Shown piece after piece: positions 58,609 to 64,000 of a DNA stretch of 64,000 nt. The first letter of the stretch is position 1; each line of letters starts with the position of its first letter. The translations under genes and the position numbers were made by a program. The notes under the pieces are model-generated. The model saw only the letters and a list, made by a program, of their open reading frames with translations. It was not told the origin of the DNA and ran no database searches. The DNA comes from Chryseobacterium arthrosphaerae (GTDB lineage: Bacteria; Bacteroidota; Bacteroidia; Flavobacteriales; Weeksellaceae). Location: assembly GCF_001684965.1 (NCBI RefSeq), contig NZ_MAYG01000001.1, forward strand, positions 2,728,001-2,792,000, in the 5' to 3' direction.

Positions 58609-60993
58609 TTAGAAACGGTATCTAAAGTTTAAAATAAAGTTTCTTCCTGCCTCATCTGCAAAGAACCTCATACGATTAAGATAATCCCTGTATGAAACAT
58701 TAAAAATGTTATTGATAATAAGACCGGCAGAAAGATTTTTACTGATATTGACTCCCGTACGGATATTCCACAGTGAGTATCCATCCGGCGACGTACTGAA
58801 GTCAACGGTTTTTGTTACTTCCTCTCCATTTTCATAAATAGAAATTGTAGCATTATGAATCGGGAATCTGTTCTGCTTTAAAAAAGTCTGGTTTTCAAGA
58901 GTGAGATAAAAGTTACTCCAGTTCTCTTTATTAAACTGTAATGCATTGGAGAAGTTTGGAGGCATCATTAAAATTAATGGTTCATTATGGGTATCATCCT
59001 GACCATAAACGTAACTTCCTTTTCCTACATAAGTCAGATTATCCGTCAATTTCCAGTTGATATCCAGATCTACACCATACATTTTGGCATCAATCTGCTG
59101 ATATTCCCACACCGGAAATACTCCCCTGATCGTATTCTGTATACCTGTCGGGATCTCATTAATGAAGTTTTTGGTGATAAAGAAATACGGATTCACGGAA
59201 AGGTTAAGCCCTTTCAAAATATTGAATTTAGCATCAGCTGTCAGATTAAACTGGTGCCCTTCCTCATTTTTCAGGCTCATATCACCAATTTCAATTACGG
59301 CTGCAGAGTGGTGCAGACCATCTGAAAATAATTCTGCAATATTAGGAGTTCTTCCAACTTTCGCGTAATTAAATTTCAGATCAAAATTCGCATCAGGACG
59401 ATACTCCAGGCCTGCATTGAAAGAAATATTATGATAGTTCAGCTTAGGACGCGCCAGTACTCTATTCTGATTGGTTTTCACATAAAATTCAGGATAGGAA
59501 TCCGCATAGCGTTTCTCCCAATCATTGCTGTCATACCATTTGGTAACATCGTAGCGGTTGAAGTCATATCTGGCCCCGGCTTCTACATTAAAATCATGTG
59601 AAATTTTGTATTTGAAAATAGAATATAGCCCCGCTGAATATTTATCATAATTAGGAATCAAACGCCTTGCTTTGGTTGCAGGATCAGAATAATTGTTCTG
59701 GAATCCGGCATCAATTCCCGTTTCCAATGACCATTTACCTCTTTCAAGTAAATCATTAATATTAAACTGATGGGTCATCAATTCCAAATCTAAAGACGGA
59801 ATATCATTCAGGTCCCCCCTTCTTATGTCATATTCCTGCCTGTGATTGTACTGATAGCTGTATGTTGCTGAAATTTTCCCGATATTTTCGAATCTTTTGA
59901 ATGCTGAAATTTTAGCAATATGGTGATCAATAACCTGTCTCGGATTATCAATATTATAACTGAAATCTCCGGTATAAGCAGGAATTCTTCTGGTCATTGC
60001 ATTGTAGAAATCTTCATTGTTTCCTACGTGCGAACCTCTGTAAATTCCAATATTCTGCCGTGTCAGATAATAATCAAAAGAAATTCCTCTTTCATAGTTA
60101 TTATTCTGCACGGTAAAATTGAAGGAAGAAAAATCCATTCCGGTATTCATCAGGTTATAATCAGGCGTATGCTGATCTCCCAATTTTTTAATACTTCCAC
60201 CGGATTTTACTGCCCAACCGTTTTTCCAGGTTTTGGCCACATCCACATCCAGTCCCAATCCCCTTCCGTTGGAAATTCCCGAAAGGTTTACGGAACCTTT
60301 TACGGTGTCTTTTTTAGGGAAAATTTCAGGTTCCATTACCACCACGCCACCAATTGCATCACTACCATACTTCAGAGCAGATGCCCCTTTGATCACATCA
60401 ATATGCTGAAAATTATTAATATCAACATTCGGGGCATGCTCTACGCCCCATTCCTGCTCAGCAAGACGCACCCCGTTGTTCAAAATGCTGATACGGCTTC
60501 CGTATAACCCGTGAATAACCGGTTTTGAAATATTATTCCCGGTTTTCAGGGCAGTCACTCCCGAAATTTTTGATAGCAGGTTTCCCAGATTATCTGTAGA
60601 ATTTTTCTCTATTTCAGATTTGCCCAGCGTTTTCACGATAAGTGATCCGTTGTTCTTATGGTTCCCGTGAATGGTCACCGTTTCGATATCCTTGACATGA
60701 TGCTCAAGGGTTACCGTTATATGTAAATCCTGATCAACTCCTATATTTTCAGTATAATCATTGCAATCAGGATGTCTGGCAATGAGTGTATACTTCCCTG
60801 CAGGGATTTTATCAAAGGAAAATTTACCTTTTTTATCTGTTTTTGCCGTAAACCCTCCGATTTTCACGACTGCATTTTCCAGCATGGTTTTATCGTGGAA
60901 ATCCTGAACGGTTCCTTGTACAGTATACGTTTTTTGTGCACTCGTAAATACTGATCCGCAAAAGATCAGCAGCAGGCAATATATCAATTTCAT
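58609..60993 (-). CDS. TonB-dependent outer-membrane receptor
   Basis: 794 residues. Signal peptide (1-19, FTSAQ), an N-terminal carboxypeptidase-regulatory-like domain (about 22-105, TVQGTVQDFHDKTMLENAVV), a TonB plug (LGKSEIEKNSTDNLGNLLSK, VIHGLYGSRISILNNGVRLA), and a 22-strand barrel ending RNFILNFRYRF with the terminal Phe. This type imports siderophores, heme or divalent metals. Neighbours (CxxCH small protein upstream, lipoprotein downstream) favour a metal or heme cargo. A 6-bp inverted repeat (GTACCC...GGGTAC) lies 18 bp before its start. Confidence 0.93.
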   Translation of the reverse strand: MKLIYCLLLIFCGSVFTSAQKTYTVQGTVQDFHDKTMLENAVVKIGGFTAKTDKKGKFSFDKIPAGKYTLIARHPDCNDYTENIGVDQDLHITVTLEHHVKDIETVTIHGNHKNNGSLIVKTLGKSEIEKNSTDNLGNLLSKISGVTALKTGNNISKPVIHGLYGSRISILNNGVRLAEQEWGVEHAPNVDINNFQHIDVIKGASALKYGSDAIGGVVVMEPEIFPKKDTVKGSVNLSGISNGRGLGLDVDVAKTWKNGWAVKSGGSIKKLGDQHTPDYNLMNTGMDFSSFNFTVQNNNYERGISFDYYLTRQNIGIYRGSHVGNNEDFYNAMTRRIPAYTGDFSYNIDNPRQVIDHHIAKISAFKRFENIGKISATYSYQYNHRQEYDIRRGDLNDIPSLDLELMTHQFNINDLLERGKWSLETGIDAGFQNNYSDPATKARRLIPNYDKYSAGLYSIFKYKISHDFNVEAGARYDFNRYDVTKWYDSNDWEKRYADSYPEFYVKTNQNRVLARPKLNYHNISFNAGLEYRPDANFDLKFNYAKVGRTPNIAELFSDGLHHSAAVIEIGDMSLKNEEGHQFNLTADAKFNILKGLNLSVNPYFFITKNFINEIPTGIQNTIRGVFPVWEYQQIDAKMYGVDLDINWKLTDNLTYVGKGSYVYGQDDTHNEPLILMMPPNFSNALQFNKENWSNFYLTLENQTFLKQNRFPIHNATISIYENGEEVTKTVDFSTSPDGYSLWNIRTGVNISKNLSAGLIINNIFNVSYRDYLNRMRFFADEAGRNFILNFRYRF

Positions 60994-61010
60994 TGTAAGT
61001 AGATTGATTG

Positions 61011-61032
61011 CGTACCCAGTTTTCAGGGTACA
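61011..61032. promoter_or_regulatory. Palindrome upstream of the TonB receptor gene
   Basis: GTACCC (61012-61017) and GGGTAC (61026-61031) around AGTTTTCA, 18 bp before the receptor start. It may be an operator, or an mRNA hairpin affecting the start of the receptor gene. On the plus strand it is followed by ATTTTTT but no plus-strand gene precedes it. Confidence 0.4.
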
Positions 61033-61268
61033 TTTTTTCGTTAAAATTTGTTGGATGGGTTTGAATTCATTCTATGATGCAGATCTTGTGTACATCTGAT
61101 AATGAACAGCCTTGGAAGTCAGATATGAAAAGTGGTCATAAAAGTTTTTGATTACTAACTCATATACCCACTACAGCTGTTTTGCAACAACTTTAAATAG
61201 TAAACTTCAAACATTGAACATTAATCAGGCTCTGCGATATAGAGCTGTAAACCCAATAAGAATATTGA

Positions 61269-61625
61269 TTAGGAAAGTGCGGGCGGTCCCCGAAGCTGAA
61301 AGGTGAATTTGGTCTGAGACCAGATTTTCTCCTGGATGGCGATGATCTGCTTTACCTCCTGAGTATAGTGCTCAAAGGTAAAACTGAATTCTTCAGGAGC
61401 TAAGGTATGTCCGGTAGCCAAAAAGTGGCATGCCAGACAGTCGCCGGCTTTCTCTTTAGCAGCGGCTTTCGTCATTGTATTCTCGGTTTTTTTAAGGTTG
61501 AATCCCTTAAAGGTCTCCGCAGAATCATGATGGTGAAAGCTCTGAGAAAGCAGGGCGAGAAAATACACTCCAAACAATAGCTTGGAGATAAAACTCTTGA
61601 GGTTTCTGCTTTCTTTAAAAATCAT
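61269..61625 (-). CDS. Small exported CxxCH/His-rich protein upstream of TonB receptor
   Basis: 118 residues. An N-terminal hydrophobic segment (KLLFGVYFLALLSQS) is followed by HHHD and then GDCLACHFLATGH, a CxxCH (heme c-type or metal) motif with nearby His. The C-terminus is beta-rich, with the typical end FQLRGPPALS. It looks like a periplasmic or membrane-anchored metal/heme-binding accessory protein; the role in the receptor cluster is inferred from position. The 275-bp gap to the receptor start has no other gene. Confidence 0.7.
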   Translation of the reverse strand: MIFKESRNLKSFISKLLFGVYFLALLSQSFHHHDSAETFKGFNLKKTENTMTKAAAKEKAGDCLACHFLATGHTLAPEEFSFTFEHYTQEVKQIIAIQEKIWSQTKFTFQLRGPPALS

Positions 61626-61725
61626 AGGCCAAAATTATGAAAATATTTTAATTGAAAGGCTAAACTTTCATTAAATTACTTTAACGGTTGCAGATAATAC
61701 GTCGGAATATATAATCATGATGTTA

Positions 61726-61763
61726 CAAAAAAGCCTCATAAATTCTGATTTATGAAGCTTTTG
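61726..61763 (-). terminator. Terminator after ABC-F gene
   Basis: Minus strand AAAAGCTTCATAAAT, CAGA loop, ATTTATGAGGCTTTTTT, 13 pairs with one mismatch. 27 bp past the stop. Confidence 0.82.
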
Positions 61764-61789
61764 TCATTTATATTACTGAATATTACAGT

Positions 61790-63718
61790 TTAATCAAGCT
61801 GGGTTCCAAGGTATTCCCATTCCTGTAAAGCATTATCCAGTTCTTCTTTGGCTTTATTGTATTTTTCCAGCGTTTCATCAGAAGGGTTTTCCCTGGCAAA
61901 AGAGGCTTCCATTTCTTCTACTTTCATTTCAAGTTCAGAAATCTTCTCTTCTACTTTTTTAATTTTATTCTGAATATTTTTCTGTTCTTTGCTGATGACA
62001 GCAGAGCTTTGGCTATTGCTTACAACAGGTTTTTCTTCTTTTTTAGGCTCTGCTTTCACTTCTTCGTTGTGAAGTTTAGCTTTTTCAGCAGAGATTTCCC
62101 TGATGGTTTCTTTTTGTCTGTACTCCAAATATTCGTTGATATCTCCAAGGAATTCTTTCATTTTCCCGTCACGGAATTCATAGATCTTATCACAAAGTCC
62201 CTGAAGGAATTCCCTGTCGTGAGAGATCACGATCAATGTTCCTTCAAAATTCTGTAACGCCAGCTTGATAATTTCCTTAGACTGAATATCAAGGTGGTTG
62301 GTAGGTTCGTCCATGATCAGTGTGTTGAAAGGACGAAGCAATAGTTTACAAAGTGCCAGGCGGTTTCTTTCTCCTCCGGAAAGTACTTTTGTTTTTTTGG
62401 AAACGGCATCTCCCTGGAACAGGAAAGATCCCAGTAAATCTCTTACTCTTGGTCTCGTTTCTTCCGTTGCAGCGTCTTCCGCTTCTTCCAGCACTGTTTT
62501 ATTAGGAGTAAGTACTTCTTCCTGATTCTGGGCAAAATATCCGATATTGACGTTGTGCCCGAGATTCCAGGTTCCTGAATAGTCTTTAATATCTCCGGCA
62601 AGAATTTTTGCCAGCGTTGTTTTCCCCTGTCCGTTCTGTCCCAGCAATGCGATTCTGTCTCCTCTCTGAACGATGAAGTCTACATCATCAAAGATCTGCT
62701 TGTTTCCGTAAGCTTTCCCCAGATTTTCTGCTTCAAAGATCACTTTCCCCGGAACCATAGACTGTACGAAACGGATGTTGAATTTGGAAACGTCTTCGTT
62801 ATCCACTTCAATACGCTCAATTTTATCCAGTTTTTTGATGAGTGACTGGGCAAAAGATGCTTTGGTAGCACTGGCACGGAATTTATTGATGTTATCTTCC
62901 ATCTGTTTGATCTCCGCATCCTGATTCTTTTTAGCCTGAATCAGTTTTTCACGGCGATCTTCCCTCATGATCAGATATTTGGAATAATTCGCTTTATAGT
63001 CGTCAACTTTTTTATTATTGATGTCAAAGGTTCTGTTACAAACCGCTGTCATGAACTGCTTATCGTGGCTTACCAGAACAATGGCTCCCGGATAGTCTTT
63101 CAGGAAGTTCTCCAGCCAGATGATAGATTCCATATCAAGGTGGTTGGTAGGCTCATCGAGAAGCATAATATCATTCTTCTGAAGCAGCAGCTTTGCCAGT
63201 TCAATTCTCATTCTCCATCCTCCTGAAAATTCATCGGTGATCTTCTGGAAATCGTCGGCTTTAAATCCTAGACCGAACAATACCTTTTCCATATCTCCTT
63301 CAAGATTGTAGGCATCATGGTTCATCAGAAGGTCATTCAGTTCTGTCATTTTATTGATCAGATCTGTATAGGAATCGCTTTCATAATCGGTTCTTGTTGC
63401 CATCTGATGATTCACCTCTTCAAGCTCATTTTTCCATGCATTGATCTGCTCGAAAGCCTGCATGGTTTCATTCCAGACAGTTCTTCCTTTTACAAAATCA
63501 AGATCCTGTTTCAGGAACCCAATGGTAACGCTTCCTTCTGTAATGACATCTCCTTCGTAGAAGTTAATTTCTCCTGACAGCATTTTCAATAAAGTGGATT
63601 TCCCCGCTCCATTTTTACCTACCAGACCTACTTTATCATCCTTTTTGATGGTAAAATTTACATTTTGAAATAAATAATTTCCTGAATGATGTAATCCTAA
63701 ACTTTGAACCGAAAGCAT
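61790..63718 (-). CDS. ABC-F subfamily ATPase
   Basis: 642 residues, two ABC domains with no membrane part. Walker A GKNGAGKST (about 35) and GQNGQGKTT (about 355), signatures SGGWRMR and SGGERNR, Walker B LLDEPTNHLD and IMDEPTNHLD. A linker and a Lys/Glu-rich C-terminal coiled coil (EKAKLHNEEVKAEPKKEEKP, KIEKVEEKISELEMK-like) follow. This matches the Uup/YheS type, thought to act on ribosomes or DNA repair. Resistance-type ABC-F function cannot be excluded but is not indicated. Confidence 0.93.
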   Translation of the reverse strand: MLSVQSLGLHHSGNYLFQNVNFTIKKDDKVGLVGKNGAGKSTLLKMLSGEINFYEGDVITEGSVTIGFLKQDLDFVKGRTVWNETMQAFEQINAWKNELEEVNHQMATRTDYESDSYTDLINKMTELNDLLMNHDAYNLEGDMEKVLFGLGFKADDFQKITDEFSGGWRMRIELAKLLLQKNDIMLLDEPTNHLDMESIIWLENFLKDYPGAIVLVSHDKQFMTAVCNRTFDINNKKVDDYKANYSKYLIMREDRREKLIQAKKNQDAEIKQMEDNINKFRASATKASFAQSLIKKLDKIERIEVDNEDVSKFNIRFVQSMVPGKVIFEAENLGKAYGNKQIFDDVDFIVQRGDRIALLGQNGQGKTTLAKILAGDIKDYSGTWNLGHNVNIGYFAQNQEEVLTPNKTVLEEAEDAATEETRPRVRDLLGSFLFQGDAVSKKTKVLSGGERNRLALCKLLLRPFNTLIMDEPTNHLDIQSKEIIKLALQNFEGTLIVISHDREFLQGLCDKIYEFRDGKMKEFLGDINEYLEYRQKETIREISAEKAKLHNEEVKAEPKKEEKPVVSNSQSSAVISKEQKNIQNKIKKVEEKISELEMKVEEMEASFARENPSDETLEKYNKAKEELDNALQEWEYLGTQLD

Positions 63719-63760
63719 TTTTTAAATTAATTGTTAATAATGAGTATGAATTTTCGGCTG

Positions 63761-63768
63761 CAAAAATA
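63761..63768 (-). promoter_or_regulatory. -7 box for ABC-F gene
   Basis: Minus-strand TATTTTTG, 42 nt before the ATG at 63718. No ideal -33. Confidence 0.5.
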
Positions 63769-63883
63769 CGGAAAAAGAAATGAATACTCCAGAAATAAAA
63801 AAGTTACCCCAAAATTCATATTGTGAGGAAGTTTCGTGAATGAACAATCTAAAGTAACGGGCATTATGAATACGGATACCTAA

Positions 63884-63912
63884 CAAAAAGGAGACATTTT
63901 TCCAATGTCCCC
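63884..63912 (-). terminator. Terminator of a gene entering from the right edge
   Basis: Minus strand GGGGACATT, GGAAAA loop, AATGTCTCC, then TTTTTG. One wobble pair. Confidence 0.7.
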
Positions 63913-63942
63913 TAACCTAAATTTAAAACTCAAGTGCTTGCA

Positions 63943-64000
63943 CTATGTATTCATTTCATTCAATCCCGCCTTTGCAGGAGCTTTTACAATGGAGCGTATC
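63943..64000 (-). CDS. C-terminal fragment of an unidentified gene
   Basis: The last 18 codons of a minus-strand frame (IRSIVKAPAKAGLNEMNT) end in TAG, followed by the terminator at 63884-63912. The other two minus-strand frames have earlier stops. Too short to identify; the position of the terminator is the main support. Confidence 0.35.
   Translation of the reverse strand, partial: IRSIVKAPAKAGLNEMNT

Noticed and set aside
59920..60507. 195-codon plus-strand frame inside the TonB receptor gene
   Set aside because: Antisense shadow of a clear receptor gene.
1..64000. CRISPR arrays, rRNA operons, IS elements or prophage
   Set aside because: None found: no regular spacer-repeat arrays, transposase or integrase genes, and no rRNA-like sequence in the window.

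Overview
The window looks like a chromosomal segment of a flavobacterium of the Chryseobacterium/Elizabethkingia group (Weeksellaceae). The evidence is the low GC, the paralogous TonB-type outer-membrane proteins, the flavobacterial house families (OstA-like protein, DUF6427/DUF6341 pair, DUF2007, DUF3109, PP-loop-free small membrane proteins), and promoters of the Bacteroidetes type (TTG about 19-20 bp before TAnnTTTG). There is no rRNA, CRISPR array, IS element or prophage. Most of the window is ordinary chromosome. Functions are assigned by reading motifs; no database was searched.

Layout. 1-4.1 kb: the end of an M3 metallopeptidase, three poorly known proteins, then two tandem tRNA-like genes with enlarged 8-nt anticodon loops directly behind a 435-residue protein of unknown family. 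This is the most unusual locus. It is followed by a lipoprotein and a YqaE/Pmp3 peptide. 4.2-13.5 kb: accessory genes, including a YD-repeat-like secreted protein, methyltransferase, serine hydrolase, a TetR-MFS efflux pair with two matching operators, a VOC lipoprotein, an SDR enzyme and a Crp-type regulator. 13.6-19.1 kb: an outer-membrane beta-barrel receptor, a small coupled membrane pair, and a TetR-GNAT-AraC-oxidoreductase operon whose last gene has lost its N-terminus. 19.2-20.8 kb: tyrS, preceded by a 32-codon leader peptide containing three Tyr codons and an intrinsic terminator, which is a likely ribosome-mediated attenuator. 20.8-22.7 kb: small hypothetical genes and a GNAT enzyme.

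22.9-28.8 kb (minus strand): a complete six-gene Ter/TerY-P stress operon in the order TerD, TerD, vWA (TerY), vWA plus zinc ribbon, PP2C phosphatase, protein kinase. A strong hairpin lies between the TerD and TerY parts. 29-43.5 kb: housekeeping genes (panD with a flippase-like protein, HU, pdxH, YqgE, amidase, two aminotransferases, a Fur-OstA operon, KUP potassium transporter, PDH E1-beta, and an ECF sigma factor with a membrane partner). 43.6-52.5 kb: an LTA-synthase-like sulfatase, pssA, an exonuclease run, a universal stress protein and a WG-repeat protein. 52.6-64 kb (minus strand): an M16 peptidase, a LolA-like protein, trigger factor, a putative metal or heme uptake cluster (CxxCH small protein, TonB receptor, lipoprotein), and an ABC-F ATPase.

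Intergenic structure is informative. Two copies of a dispersed two-hairpin repeat (about 22.9 and 31.3 kb) show compensatory base changes and sit at the 3' ends of minus-strand transcription units. A decayed third half-copy lies near 30.65 kb. Several promoters place the -7 box only 3-6 nt before the ATG, implying leaderless or near-leaderless mRNAs.
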